Source: CAIOHW01 sp964432565 (GTDB lineage: Bacteria > Bdellovibrionota > UBA1018). From it: a stretch of 64,000 bases of DNA. The stretch lies in assembly GCA_964432565.1 (NCBI GenBank), contig CAYSOA010000006.1:32101-96100 (forward strand), written 5' to 3'. The translations under genes and the position numbers were made by a program. Positions within the stretch are counted from its first letter, which is position 1. Each line of letters opens with the position of its first letter. The notes beneath the pieces were generated by a model. The model was not told the origin of the DNA. It saw only the letters and a list, made by a program, of their open reading frames with translations, and did not search any database. Shown piece by piece: positions 24,624 through 33,477 of this stretch.

Positions 24624-26054
24624 ATGTCTATTTTGAAGTCACGTTTGGGATGGTCCCTGGCCCTGGGAGCCCTGCTTGCAGCCCCTCAGATCACCACCGC
24701 GGCCGCAGATGCCGGCGCTACGGCCTACGACTTGAGCCTGGATGAGGCCCAGAGCCTGTTCTCCGGCTTCGGAGTCAATGTCGACGTCCAAAAAGGTACG
24801 GCCACGCTCAAAGGCTTCGTCCACCGGGCCTGTCTCACTCATGTCGGAATTTCGCAGAAGTCGTCAAAGGAACGTTCCGATTTTGTCATCAGGGATCTTG
24901 GCGGCCTCAAGGGCTGCATCGAGCAACAGCGAAAGGCGAACCCGAACGCTCGACTGGGCGACGAGACGATTTATGCAAGACTTTCTGAACAGCCCGGGGC
25001 TTCGGTCTCAGCAAAGGGGCGTGACCTTACTGTAGGATTTGCATGGCTCAACCTAAATGTCGACCCTCCCAGGCACGAGCGCGCCGACTTTGAAACGCCC
25101 GTAAAATTTCAGTCGAAGGCTAGTCTCGAGCTGGCCGAGCGTCGGCGTGAACGACTGGCTCTGGAAGAGCAGCTCGCCCGCTGCGAGGATACCGCGAGAA
25201 CCGCCCGCGGATCGGAAGAAAAGGAGATCGAAGCACTGGCCGCCCTACGCATTCTTGAGCGCCACGACTGGGTGGACGAGGATGAAGCCGCCGAACTTCG
25301 ACAGGACATCGCAAAGGAGCAGCTCAAGCGACTGCGCGAGCAGATTGCCAAGGCGACGGTCGAGGAGTTTTCTGACCTGGATTCGGCCCTCATGCTCTGG
25401 GCACAGAAATACGCCGGCGATGATCAGGGCCAGCTCGACGCCATTGCCTCGCTTCGAATGGACCTCGCCGAAAAAATGTCGCGAGCCCACCCCTCTCTGC
25501 TCGAAACACAGGAGACGGCACTTCGCATCCTTCAGGACATCAGTGATTTTTCGGAGGCGTCCGCAGGCCGAAAGGCGACTGCAGCAGCTCGAATTCCAGG
25601 AATGAAGGGCAACATCATTGCCGCCCAACTGATCTCGGCAGGAACGGCTCAAATCGCTCTTCAGGGCCAGAGACTTCAGCCGTTTCAGGTGCAGCATCTC
25701 CTCTCCATGCAGCCCGAATATCAATCGTACCTGCAGGACCTGTCACGTGAAGTGTCGGACCATTGCATGGCGGCAAACCGCAGCCGCGGCCGCGACCGCA
25801 CGAGCGTCCAGCGCTGTCAGGAGGCTCAAGCGACGCTCGCTCGCGAGCCCCAGCGTGTACTCACGGTTGCGTCGCAGGAAGTAAGCAAGGCACTGGCGGC
25901 CATGACACCACAGCAACCAGCACCCCAACAGCCGCTTCCACAGCAGGTGCCGGGCGGGCCAAACACTCTTCCGTACCCCTATCGGGGAGCGATTCAGCCC
26001 GCGTTACACCCTCAGCCGGTGCCCCTCCCCCAGCAAGCAGTTCCGAGGCGATGA
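24624..26054 (+). CDS. Secreted helical protein, unknown function
   Basis: 476 residues from ATG 24624 with AGGAGA upstream. A signal peptide (SLALGALLAAPQITTAAA) is followed by a region with three Cys (about 58, 96 and 203). Residues about 170-330 are rich in Glu, Arg, Ala and Leu heptads (ASLELAERRRERLALEEQL), likely long helices or coiled coil. The last ~50 residues are Pro/Gln-rich and probably disordered. No known domain is recognised. It is a single gene closed by the terminator at 26084-26119. Confidence 0.7.
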   Translation: MSILKSRLGWSLALGALLAAPQITTAAADAGATAYDLSLDEAQSLFSGFGVNVDVQKGTATLKGFVHRACLTHVGISQKSSKERSDFVIRDLGGLKGCIEQQRKANPNARLGDETIYARLSEQPGASVSAKGRDLTVGFAWLNLNVDPPRHERADFETPVKFQSKASLELAERRRERLALEEQLARCEDTARTARGSEEKEIEALAALRILERHDWVDEDEAAELRQDIAKEQLKRLREQIAKATVEEFSDLDSALMLWAQKYAGDDQGQLDAIASLRMDLAEKMSRAHPSLLETQETALRILQDISDFSEASAGRKATAAARIPGMKGNIIAAQLISAGTAQIALQGQRLQPFQVQHLLSMQPEYQSYLQDLSREVSDHCMAANRSRGRDRTSVQRCQEAQATLAREPQRVLTVASQEVSKALAAMTPQQPAPQQPLPQQVPGGPNTLPYPYRGAIQPALHPQPVPLPQQAVPRR

Positions 26055-26083
26055 TCCGCCTCAGCTATTCGGAACAAAATTCA

Positions 26084-26119
26084 GAGACCGGAATGGGAAA
26101 CCGTTCCGGTCTCTTTTTT
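26084..26119 (+). terminator. Intrinsic terminator
   Basis: Perfect ten-base stem GAGACCGGAA with TTCCGGTCTC, ten-base loop, and six T. It ends the transcript of the secreted protein at 24624. Confidence 0.9.
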
Positions 26120-26121
26120 GT

Positions 26122-26150
26122 TTGACGGCCGTATGGACGACCGCTACTTC
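26122..26150 (+). promoter_or_regulatory. Possible promoter of the cold shock gene
   Basis: TTGACG (26122-26127) and TACTTC (26145-26150) are 17 bases apart. This would give a leader of about 90 bases before ATG 26247, in keeping with long leaders of cold shock genes. The -10 is weak. Confidence 0.35.
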
Positions 26151-26246
26151 TTTCGATGTTGCTGATTCGTCGGATCGAAGGCACTCGCAAGACTGTGTTC
26201 CTGCGGCCAAAGGTTCGACCGTTTTTTCTCAATAGGGGGTGTTTGA

Positions 26247-26453
26247 ATGGCAACAGGTTTGGTGAAGTGGTTCAATGACAGCAAGGGATTCGGATTCATT
26301 CAGGCTGACGGTGGCGAACGCGATGTGTTCGTTCATTATTCCGCTATCGGCGGCGATGGATTCAAGACACTGGCCGAAGGCCAGCGCGTCAACTTCGACC
26401 TGATTGACGGACCCAAGGGTCCGCAGGCGTCGAACGTCATGAAAGCCAACTAA
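26247..26453 (+). CDS. CspA-family cold shock protein
   Basis: 68 residues, a single cold shock domain. RNP1 (KGFGFI) and RNP2 (VFVHYSAI) are intact; the start ATGLVKWFNDSKGFGFIQ is typical. These proteins bind single-stranded RNA and melt structures. A G-rich ribosome site (AGGGGG) precedes the ATG. The gene is alone between two terminators. It is followed by a 19-base palindrome. Confidence 0.96.
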   Translation: MATGLVKWFNDSKGFGFIQADGGERDVFVHYSAIGGDGFKTLAEGQRVNFDLIDGPKGPQASNVMKAN

Positions 26454-26468
26454 CGGCTGTCAATGATC

Positions 26469-26487
26469 CAAACCTGAATCAGGTTTG
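26469..26487. repeat. Perfect 19-base palindrome after the cold shock gene
   Basis: CAAACCTGAATCAGGTTTG: two nine-base arms around a single A. The centre is too tight for an ideal hairpin, so it may be a DNA-binding site, or a stem stacked on the terminator that follows two bases later. Confidence 0.6.
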
Positions 26488-26489
26488 AA

Positions 26490-26517
26490 GGGGTGCTCGA
26501 TGAGAGCACCCCTTTTT
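26490..26517 (+). terminator. Intrinsic terminator after the cold shock gene
   Basis: Stem GGGGTGCTC with GAGCACCCC, five-base loop, and five T. Its T-tract touches the 3' end of astD on the other strand. Confidence 0.9.
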
Positions 26518-28042
26518 ATTTTTCATCCGACTCCCATTGGAGCCCGGGATAGGATCTTGCCAGCTCGGACGCTGCCGGTGGAGAGGCCACCTCAAGCGAA
26601 CTCACGGGGACCGCGCAGTACAACGTTGACGTCAGGGCTGTCGGAAAGTGATTACCGCTCTTTTTGAAGCCCCCAAAGGGCAGACGCGACGAGGCTCCGA
26701 CCGTCGACTTATTCCAATTGACGAGTCCCGCCTCCAGATTCTCGCGACAAGTTTCGAACGTCGACCTGGATGCAGAGAAAACACTCGCAACCAGTCCGTA
26801 CTGAGTTTCATTAGCCTGGGCGATGGCCTCGTCGAGATCTGAAAACCCCAGCACTGCTACGGCGGGCGAAAACAACTCGGTCTGCTGAAAGACGCTCTTT
26901 CGCGTCTGCTCCAGGCTTGGATTCTTCACCCAGGCCACCGTCGGGGTCACGTAGTGTCCCGGATGCGCGAGCTCCAGAGACTTTCCTCGCATCACCAGCT
27001 CACACCCTTCTCGCGCGGCGATGCCAACGAACTTCATGTAACGGTCCACCGCCGACGAATCGATCAACGGCCCCATGAAGGGGTTCTCAGACCAATGACC
27101 GACTCGAAAGGCCTTGGCGCGCTGGTGGAATTTCTCAAGAAATGCGTCCAACAGAGACTGGTGAACGAGAATTCGGCTGGTTGCACTGCAGCGCTGTCCG
27201 GTGGTCAGGAAGGACGAAACGAGCGTCTCATGCACCGCCAGCTCGAGATCAGCATCGTCCAACACCAACGAGGCGTTCTTGCCCCCCATCTCCAGCGCAA
27301 GAATCTTCCAGTGCTGCTGCAGGGTGTCCTGCTTGATGCGCATACCGACTTCGTAGGATCCAGTAAACAACACTCCCGCCACGCCCGGATGCACACAGAG
27401 CCGGCGGCCCACTTCCTTTTCACCTTGAATCAGGTTGACCACCCCCGCAGGGAGTCCGGCGGCATGAAAGCACTCGAGCATCAACTGGCCCGTGAGCGGA
27501 GTCTTTTCTGAGGGCTTGAACACAACAGTATTACCCGTCAGCAATGCCGGAACGAGATGGCCATTCGGCAGGTGACCCGGAAAATTAAACGGTCCGATCA
27601 CCGCCATCACCCCATGAGGCCGATAATGGCAGGCGCCGACTGCTCCCGGCATGATCCCGGTAATCTCGAAATCACGTACCAACGGCATGCTGTCGTTCAG
27701 AGTGATGTCGACCTTATTGATCATGGAGGCCACTTCAGTGGCCGATTCCCAGAGAGGCTTACCCACTTCGCGAGAGATGGCTTGGCACAACTCCTCGCGA
27801 CGCAGAGCCAGTTCTTCTTGGTAGCGCTTGAGATACGTCGCCCGCTCCGCAAGCGACAGACGGCGCCATGGCTTCAACGCAATGCGTGCGGCCTCCACGG
27901 CAGCATTCACCGAGGCATACGAATAGTCGACGGTCCCCAGCAGGTCTCTCTGGTCGGCCGGGCTGAGTGCCTCCCAGGAACCGCTACGATCCGAAGAAGA
28001 GACCGACGCAAACTCACCCTGAATATAGTTTCCGTGAAACAT
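26516..28042 (-). CDS. astD: N-succinylglutamate 5-semialdehyde dehydrogenase
   Basis: 508 residues, aldehyde dehydrogenase family. It oxidises succinylglutamate semialdehyde to succinylglutamate with NAD+. Catalytic Glu lies in LEMGGKNASLVLDDAD and Cys in TTGQRCSATSRI; GPFNFPGHLPNGHLVPALLTGNTVVFKPSEKTPL is split here only for reference to its position, about 160-195, and forms the nucleotide site. The family's FTGSYEVG block is present. Assignment as AstD is supported by the adjacent astA; other aldehyde dehydrogenases of the class are alternatives. It lies nine bases after astA and is last in the operon. Confidence 0.87.
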   Translation of the reverse strand: MFHGNYIQGEFASVSSSDRSGSWEALSPADQRDLLGTVDYSYASVNAAVEAARIALKPWRRLSLAERATYLKRYQEELALRREELCQAISREVGKPLWESATEVASMINKVDITLNDSMPLVRDFEITGIMPGAVGACHYRPHGVMAVIGPFNFPGHLPNGHLVPALLTGNTVVFKPSEKTPLTGQLMLECFHAAGLPAGVVNLIQGEKEVGRRLCVHPGVAGVLFTGSYEVGMRIKQDTLQQHWKILALEMGGKNASLVLDDADLELAVHETLVSSFLTTGQRCSATSRILVHQSLLDAFLEKFHQRAKAFRVGHWSENPFMGPLIDSSAVDRYMKFVGIAAREGCELVMRGKSLELAHPGHYVTPTVAWVKNPSLEQTRKSVFQQTELFSPAVAVLGFSDLDEAIAQANETQYGLVASVFSASRSTFETCRENLEAGLVNWNKSTVGASSRLPFGGFKKSGNHFPTALTSTLYCAVPVSSLEVASPPAASELARSYPGLQWESDEK

Positions 28043-28051
28043 GGCTCCTCC

Positions 28052-29116
28052 TCAGTAATAGGGCATGAAAACAACTTCATCTCCCTGCGAAACACCCAGC
28101 ACACTCTCAAACTGGCTGCGCTCATCGCTTCCAGGAAAAAATACCTCTGCAGCCTCTGTAGACGTCCGCACCAGGCCGTGCAGGGCGCGAAAGGCGCCCG
28201 TATCCTGGCGCGTAGGCGCAAGCAGCCCGGGCACGGCGGAATCCGGCACTTCGTCGGTGGCACTCGGTCGATAGCGAAGTCTGCGACAGTTCTTGATGGG
28301 CGATAGCTCATCGCGCTTCGCCCAGAGATGCGGCCCTCCGTCAAACGGATCGACCTGGTTCTTGTAGCAAAAGCCGATCTTGTTGAGCATGTGCAGGACG
28401 GGTTCGGTATCCTTTCCCACCTTGCCAATGGCATTCCTCGCCTCTGCAGGAAGGAACGTCGTATAAATCTTGCCGGCAGGAAACAGCGAGAAAATGAACT
28501 CCTTGTCCTGTTGACAGAGGCGGTCCGCCTCCCAGTAGTCCATGTTCGTGAAGCGCCGTCCGATTGCCTCCCAGAGCGGACTGAGGCCGTTCTGATTCAG
28601 GGGAGGCAACAGCTCCGCCAGCAGGTTGCGACGAAACCGCTCTCGGTTCATGGCAATATAAAGAAATCGCACGAACGAAATCTGCCTTCCCACCTTCTGG
28701 GGATGGTTGCGGAACTGCGGATCCATTACCAGGCCACCAATCTCGGACGGACCATTGGTGTCGTAACGGAGCTTCAGCGTTCCATGGATAAAACCCGTCC
28801 CGATGGATTTCGAGAACTTCTCTTCACTCCCCACCTCGAAGTAGAAATGGGGGGCCGCCTCGGTTCCGTGCTGGGCCGCCACCATGGAGGTTCCCAGGAT
28901 CTGCCCCGTCTCGAGCTCCTCCGCCACGAAGAGGTACTTCGAGTCATCATTCTTCGAGCCAGCGCTACGAAGTGGAGCACGAAAGGAGGCCGAAGACCGG
29001 GAGATCCGCTCACGAAGAAAGTCCCTGTCGGCCTGAAGATTGATAAACCCGGGAATCCTCGCGAGACGCTCCAGTGACTCCAGGTCGCGCTCCTGAATCT
29101 CCCGAAGCAGGATCAT
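28052..29116 (-). CDS. astA: Arginine N-succinyltransferase
   Basis: 354 residues, GNAT-related fold of the AstA/AruF/AruG family. It transfers succinyl from succinyl-CoA to arginine (or ornithine in some AruFG enzymes). The N-terminus LLREIQERDLESLERLA, the HFYFEVGSEEKFSKSIGTGF region, EIGGLVMDPQFRNHP and the GRRFTNMDYWEADRL block match the family. The C-terminal FDGGPHLWA fits as well. ATG 29116 overlaps the M20-like gene's stop as ATGA, showing coupling. The usual partners AstB and AstE are not in this operon. Confidence 0.9.
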   Translation of the reverse strand: MILLREIQERDLESLERLARIPGFINLQADRDFLRERISRSSASFRAPLRSAGSKNDDSKYLFVAEELETGQILGTSMVAAQHGTEAAPHFYFEVGSEEKFSKSIGTGFIHGTLKLRYDTNGPSEIGGLVMDPQFRNHPQKVGRQISFVRFLYIAMNRERFRRNLLAELLPPLNQNGLSPLWEAIGRRFTNMDYWEADRLCQQDKEFIFSLFPAGKIYTTFLPAEARNAIGKVGKDTEPVLHMLNKIGFCYKNQVDPFDGGPHLWAKRDELSPIKNCRRLRYRPSATDEVPDSAVPGLLAPTRQDTGAFRALHGLVRTSTEAAEVFFPGSDERSQFESVLGVSQGDEVVFMPYY

Positions 29117-30600
29117 GAGCAGACCCTCTCGATCAGCTTCTCGTAGAATGCAATTGCCTGCTCGAGGTGATCAAGGCGGGTATGTTCATTCGGTGCCTTC
29201 GCATTACAAGCGGGATCGCCGGGCCCGAAGGCCAACGCCTCGTAGCCAGACGCAGAGAAATGCGCCGCCTCGGACGAGAACGACCCCCCGCGCGAAAGAC
29301 CCTCGACTGGAAGTCCGCAGTCAACAAGCGCTCCCCGACAAAGCTGGACAAACGAAGACCCGGAAGGCGTCACCAATGACGGGTTCGAACGCTCTCGGGA
29401 TACCGCCATGTTCAGTCCCGGATACTGGGAGGAAAGCCCCCGAATCATATCGCGAAGTCGCTGCTCGATCTGCTGGGGGTTGCCATCAGGAAGCTGGCGC
29501 AGGTCAAAGTGCAGATCGACAAAGCCCGGGCGTTCCGTGATCATTCCGAAATTAATTGTCGCAGCCGCCGGATCAAAGCCCGGATGTGACAACTGGGCTA
29601 GCTCTGCCGAAAGCTCGCCAAAAGACGCGACAACATCGCACATAGCGGGAAAAACGGCTTCAGGAAAGAACTGAACACCGGTTTCCCCGAGGCCCCCCAG
29701 CTCTGCCGAGAATGCCTCGTTGCCTCCGGCCTGTGATCGATACTGTTCGAAGTAGTTCCTGAAGTCCTCGAGCTGGTGCGACGTCAGGAAGAGCTGCGTT
29801 CTGGCCCGATCAGGAACCTGCGTGGGAGAACACCCCCCGAAAAACTCCGTCATGCGAAACTCGAAACCCGCATCCTGAGCACTCCGTACGAGCTCCATCA
29901 GGCGAAGAATCGCATTGATACCCTCGTCGGGCCGGGCGCCATGGGCAACCCTGCCCGATGCCTCAAGAAAAACCTGGCGATTGAAGCCGCGAGCGTCCCG
30001 CGAGAAACGGGTGTATCCAATCGAAACCCGAAAGACGTCCAAACTCTTGTGAGAGTCCATCAAAGCGAGCCCTGTGGGCTCACCGACCATCACGTATTTC
30101 GGATTGAGCGCCATCGACTTGATCAGATAGCGCGCTCCAAACATCCCGAAATTATTACCGCATGTCCCGACCAGATAGATCGGCATACGAAGCTTGCGTT
30201 CCTTGAATCGATCCACCGCGTACAACTTACAGAGCAGGTCGAGCTTGGCCGACGCGGCACCGACTCCGAAGATTCGGCCATCCTTCACTTGCACTCGATA
30301 AGGGTCACCACCCGTCTCGGTCCACGCCTCAGGACGCCCCGGCTCGGGAGTATCCAAATGGGAGATCAGGAGAAGCCCCTTTCGGGTCTTGCGATCCACC
30401 AGGGGATCGCCCGAGACTCCAATGACATTGAACTGCCTTTTTGACAGGCCCTCGAACGAATGGGAGACCTGCTGCAATTGAGCCTTCAGGCCGCGCACTC
30501 GCATGGCGTCCGCCATGAAATTTGCTGCCGACTCATTTCCGTCACCGCTTACCGAGCGCAGCGAGAGCAGCCTGACCGCTTCTTCCAGAAAGCGACGCAT
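29113..30600 (-). CDS. M20-family-like protein with substituted metal and catalytic residues
   Basis: 495 residues with the full M20 layout: catalytic domain, lid/dimerisation domain (about 210-330, SGRVAHGARPDEGINAI) and return to the catalytic domain. M20 enzymes (ArgE, DapE) need two zinc ions. His81 and Asp83 (SHLDTP) and Glu174 (GEPT) are kept. But in GVGAASAK the bridging Asp is Ser117; in TCGNNFGMFGA the catalytic and ligand Glu pair is Asn149-Asn150; and near the end the ligand His is Lys468 (NAKAPNE). It is therefore probably not a hydrolase of the known type. The start overlaps the aminotransferase stop as TAATG, and its stop overlaps astA. Confidence 0.8.
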   Translation of the reverse strand: MRRFLEEAVRLLSLRSVSGDGNESAANFMADAMRVRGLKAQLQQVSHSFEGLSKRQFNVIGVSGDPLVDRKTRKGLLLISHLDTPEPGRPEAWTETGGDPYRVQVKDGRIFGVGAASAKLDLLCKLYAVDRFKERKLRMPIYLVGTCGNNFGMFGARYLIKSMALNPKYVMVGEPTGLALMDSHKSLDVFRVSIGYTRFSRDARGFNRQVFLEASGRVAHGARPDEGINAILRLMELVRSAQDAGFEFRMTEFFGGCSPTQVPDRARTQLFLTSHQLEDFRNYFEQYRSQAGGNEAFSAELGGLGETGVQFFPEAVFPAMCDVVASFGELSAELAQLSHPGFDPAAATINFGMITERPGFVDLHFDLRQLPDGNPQQIEQRLRDMIRGLSSQYPGLNMAVSRERSNPSLVTPSGSSFVQLCRGALVDCGLPVEGLSRGGSFSSEAAHFSASGYEALAFGPGDPACNAKAPNEHTRLDHLEQAIAFYEKLIERVCS

Positions 30601-32000
30601 TAGGACCGCCCCCCCGTCTTCAACAACGCCTTCTCAATCAGGCCACAAACCTCATCCACCTGCGACTCGGTCATCACGCCAAATGGTGGCAGCAGGCGAA
30701 CGAGATAGGGCCCATGCCCACAGTAGAACGCCACCACGCCCAGTTCAAAGAGCTCCATGAGCATGGCCTTGACCTCCGGCAGAGTTCCCCCAAGAGGCTC
30801 GAATGCAATCATCCCGCCGACAGCGCGGCGCTCACCCATGAGCCCGCGACAGTTACCGGTCGCCAGCTTTTCCAGGTTCTCTGAAAACCGTCGCGAGAGT
30901 GCGGCAATCCTCCCCTTCGGGCCAAGATATCCCTCATCAAGAAGCTCGACGATTCGTCTCGCCACCCTCAGGCTCGACGAGGTTCCTGAAAAGGTACCTG
31001 CGACAAGGCCTGGCCTGGGATTGTACTCCTCCGAAAAGAGGACGATCGACGCGTGCAGCATCTTTGCGGCCGTCACCACATCAACATATTCCTGCAATCC
31101 GAACGTCTGGAAGGCAAAAAGCTCTCCTGTTCGTCCGAAACTCTGAATCTCATCCAGCCAGATTGCCAGCCCTGCTTTGCGGGCGGCATCTAGGACGGCG
31201 ACGTAGTATTCACGAGGTGCGTAGTTGAACCCCCCCTCCCCCTGGACCGGCTCAATCATCAGTGCCGCGATTTTTCCGGGATAGCGAGCGACATGAGATT
31301 CAAGGGCCGTCACCGTGGCCTGAATGCTGCCATCCAATCCAAGAGACGCCTGAAAGAACGGAACATAAAGGGCCTCGCCATAGACCGGCTGACCTTCTCG
31401 ATACTTCGCATTGTCGGTAATCTCCTGCATCGCCGTGGAGCGACCCGAGAAACAATGCTCGAAGGCAATGACCTTGCTGGCCGGAAACTTTTTCTGGCGA
31501 ATGATCTTGAGGGCAATCTCGTTTGCCATCGTTCCGCAGGTCGTGACCCAGCCATGGCGAAGCCGAGAGGTCGTCTCAACGCGCGATATAAGGGCTCGCA
31601 GCAATGCGGGTGCCTCGTGCCCAGGCTGCAGGTTTCCCTGGTAGATATCAGAGGCTGCGGCGAGTAGTGACTCCCTCACGAGCTCAGGATGGCTGTGCCC
31701 GAAGAAGTGAATTCCGATGCCGGTAATCATGTCGTACTTGATGCTGCCGTCCTCGAGCTCAACGAAGGGGCCGTTACCCAGACCCGAGGCGAGGAAAGGA
31801 AAGAAGAGCTCCCGGCCACGATCCTTTTGGAACTGATCTAGCGAGATCTTGAGACGGCTTGACAGCTCCGGTGATGCTGCGGAACGGACGCCCTGGAGCC
31901 TGGAACTTCCTCTGGCGATGACCTCAACCAATTGGTCAACGGCCTTCTGAAAGTCCGGGGAGCGGGTCAGGTGGGTCGCCTCGGTTCGTCCATGCTCCAT
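30600..32000 (-). CDS. Class III PLP aminotransferase (AST-type operon)
   Basis: 466 residues, fold-type I. WLDEIQSFGRTGELFA holds the PLP Asp, and VTAAKM the likely PLP Lys. GHSHPELV, IEPVQGEGGFNYAP and the C-terminal RLLPPFGVMTESQVDEV are class III hallmarks. The family uses omega-amino groups of ornithine, succinylornithine, GABA or lysine. Its place before astA and astD suggests AstC-like work, but the PLP-Lys surroundings (AKMLHASIVLF) differ from AstC/ArgD, so substrate is open. AAGGAGG precedes ATG 32000. It is first in the operon, diverging from the gene at 32099. Confidence 0.8.
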   Translation of the reverse strand: MEHGRTEATHLTRSPDFQKAVDQLVEVIARGSSRLQGVRSAASPELSSRLKISLDQFQKDRGRELFFPFLASGLGNGPFVELEDGSIKYDMITGIGIHFFGHSHPELVRESLLAAASDIYQGNLQPGHEAPALLRALISRVETTSRLRHGWVTTCGTMANEIALKIIRQKKFPASKVIAFEHCFSGRSTAMQEITDNAKYREGQPVYGEALYVPFFQASLGLDGSIQATVTALESHVARYPGKIAALMIEPVQGEGGFNYAPREYYVAVLDAARKAGLAIWLDEIQSFGRTGELFAFQTFGLQEYVDVVTAAKMLHASIVLFSEEYNPRPGLVAGTFSGTSSSLRVARRIVELLDEGYLGPKGRIAALSRRFSENLEKLATGNCRGLMGERRAVGGMIAFEPLGGTLPEVKAMLMELFELGVVAFYCGHGPYLVRLLPPFGVMTESQVDEVCGLIEKALLKTGGRS

Positions 32001-32098
32001 GCTTGTCCTCCTTGCGAGCTTTCTCGAATTTTACTGGAATATCATCGGCTTATTTTTGTTGCAAGGACACCATCCCGCTGGCTAGCCTCAACTTCGTC

Positions 32099-32824
32099 AT
32101 GGCCAACCCGCAAACCGAAACGATTCGCCAGGCTGTACTCATGGCGCGCAAGGGAGATGCGGAAGGCGCATTAAAGTCACTCCTCGAGAACCCCATTCCT
32201 GAATCCAGTCCTCATGCTGGGCACTACCACTTTACTCTGGGTCAACTTCTTCTCGCGTCGGACCGCGCTGACGAGGCGTTTGCCCATCTGGATGTGGCCA
32301 TTTTCAGGGACGGCACCACCACCGAGCGTGAAGCGACGTGGCGACTTGCACGAGAGCTTGCTGAACGGAAGCACGGATCAGGAAGCCTCGAACGCTCCTC
32401 CAGCCCACTAGAAGCGGCCGTCGACAGCCCCTACTTCGCCCCGATTGAGGGACTGCTTGCGGTGACTGCACTCGTATTATCCTTCCGCTCATCGCCAAAA
32501 GGAAGGGGAGCCACCGGCCGACGCTCCTCACACCGAATGCTGCGAACGGCCTTGATTGCTTGGCTCATTGCAGCCGGTACCGCCGCAGGACATCTCTTGG
32601 GGAGCCGCTTTCCGCGTTCGCGCGCCGCGGTGGAGATTTCCCTGAGAAGTGGACCGGCCGAGGAGTTTATCTCTCTCGGCACCGTCGTGCCGGGTGCCGA
32701 GCTTCGAATTTTGGACCGCAACAAGGACTGGCTTCGAGTTCGCGCGACGAGTGAGCTGTCAGGATGGGCCCCAGCCTCGGCCGTGTTGCTCTTGGAACCA
32801 CCTTCGACTACACGAGAACCATGA
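32099..32824 (+). CDS. TPR and SH3-domain membrane protein (BatE-like layout)
   Basis: 241 residues from ATG 32099. Residues 5-90 form TPR-like helices (ALLMARKGDAEGALKSLL is the pattern, with FTLGQLLLASDRADEAFAHLDVAI). Two membrane segments lie at about 114-129 and 148-167, and a bacterial SH3 domain at 176-231 (EISLRSGPAEEFISLG to ELSGWAPASAVLLL). This order resembles BatE of aerotolerance operons, though no BatA/B/D is present. No ribosome site is evident. Its stop overlaps bamD as ATGA, suggesting an envelope role. Confidence 0.65.
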   Translation: MANPQTETIRQAVLMARKGDAEGALKSLLENPIPESSPHAGHYHFTLGQLLLASDRADEAFAHLDVAIFRDGTTTEREATWRLARELAERKHGSGSLERSSSPLEAAVDSPYFAPIEGLLAVTALVLSFRSSPKGRGATGRRSSHRMLRTALIAWLIAAGTAAGHLLGSRFPRSRAAVEISLRSGPAEEFISLGTVVPGAELRILDRNKDWLRVRATSELSGWAPASAVLLLEPPSTTREP

Positions 32825-33477
32825 GTCACTCATCATCCCACTGGCGACGGCACGCACTCGGCCTCGGTCTTCTGCTCTCCCTGGGGCTCGGCTGCTCCAG
32901 CGTGGCGGTACAGGAGGACGATCCCGGTCAGCTCTTCAAGCAGGCCGAGGAGGAAATCGCCAGTGATCACTATCTGCTGGCTACCGAGCACCTCAAGACG
33001 ATCCGCAACAAATTTCCCTACTCCCAATTTGCACCGCTTGCACAGCTACGACTGGCCGATGTGTACTTTCTGCAGGAGTCCTTTGCCGAAGCCGCCTCCG
33101 CCTACGAGACGTTCAGGGATCTGTATCCAAAACACGAGAAGGCCTCGTACGCCTTGTTTCGCGCGGGGAAGAGCTACTTCAAGGATTCTCCATCACACGT
33201 CGCACGAGACCTGGGTTCGGCAACCCGAAGCGTGGCCACCTACCGTGAGTTTCTTCGACGCTTTCCCTCCGACCCACTTCGCCCGGATGCAGAAAAGGAC
33301 CTTCTTGAAGCCGAAGACCTTCTTGCCAGGAAGGAGAACTATGTCGCCGAGTTCTATCGTCGACAGGGACAGCTAAAGGCCGCTCGCAGCCGTCTGGAGT
33401 CTCTGCTGGAGAACTTTCCTCACACACCCACCGCCCGGACTGCCAGGAAAACCCTAGAGGAGATGAGGTCCCGATGA
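32821..33477 (+). CDS. bamD: Outer membrane protein assembly factor BamD
   Basis: 218 residues. A lipoprotein signal ends in LGLGC with Cys about residue 24, followed by five TPR-like repeats: QLFKQAEEEIASDHYLLATEHLKTI begins the first, and later units carry the family's FPYSQFAPLAQLRLADVYF, SYALFRAGKSYF and YREFLRRFPSDPLRPDAE. BamD is the essential lipoprotein of the BAM complex that folds outer membrane proteins. Start ATG 32821 overlaps the previous stop; an in-frame extension to 32764 would lose the signal. The stop overlaps the next TPR gene. Confidence 0.87.
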   Translation: MSHSSSHWRRHALGLGLLLSLGLGCSSVAVQEDDPGQLFKQAEEEIASDHYLLATEHLKTIRNKFPYSQFAPLAQLRLADVYFLQESFAEAASAYETFRDLYPKHEKASYALFRAGKSYFKDSPSHVARDLGSATRSVATYREFLRRFPSDPLRPDAEKDLLEAEDLLARKENYVAEFYRRQGQLKAARSRLESLLENFPHTPTARTARKTLEEMRSR

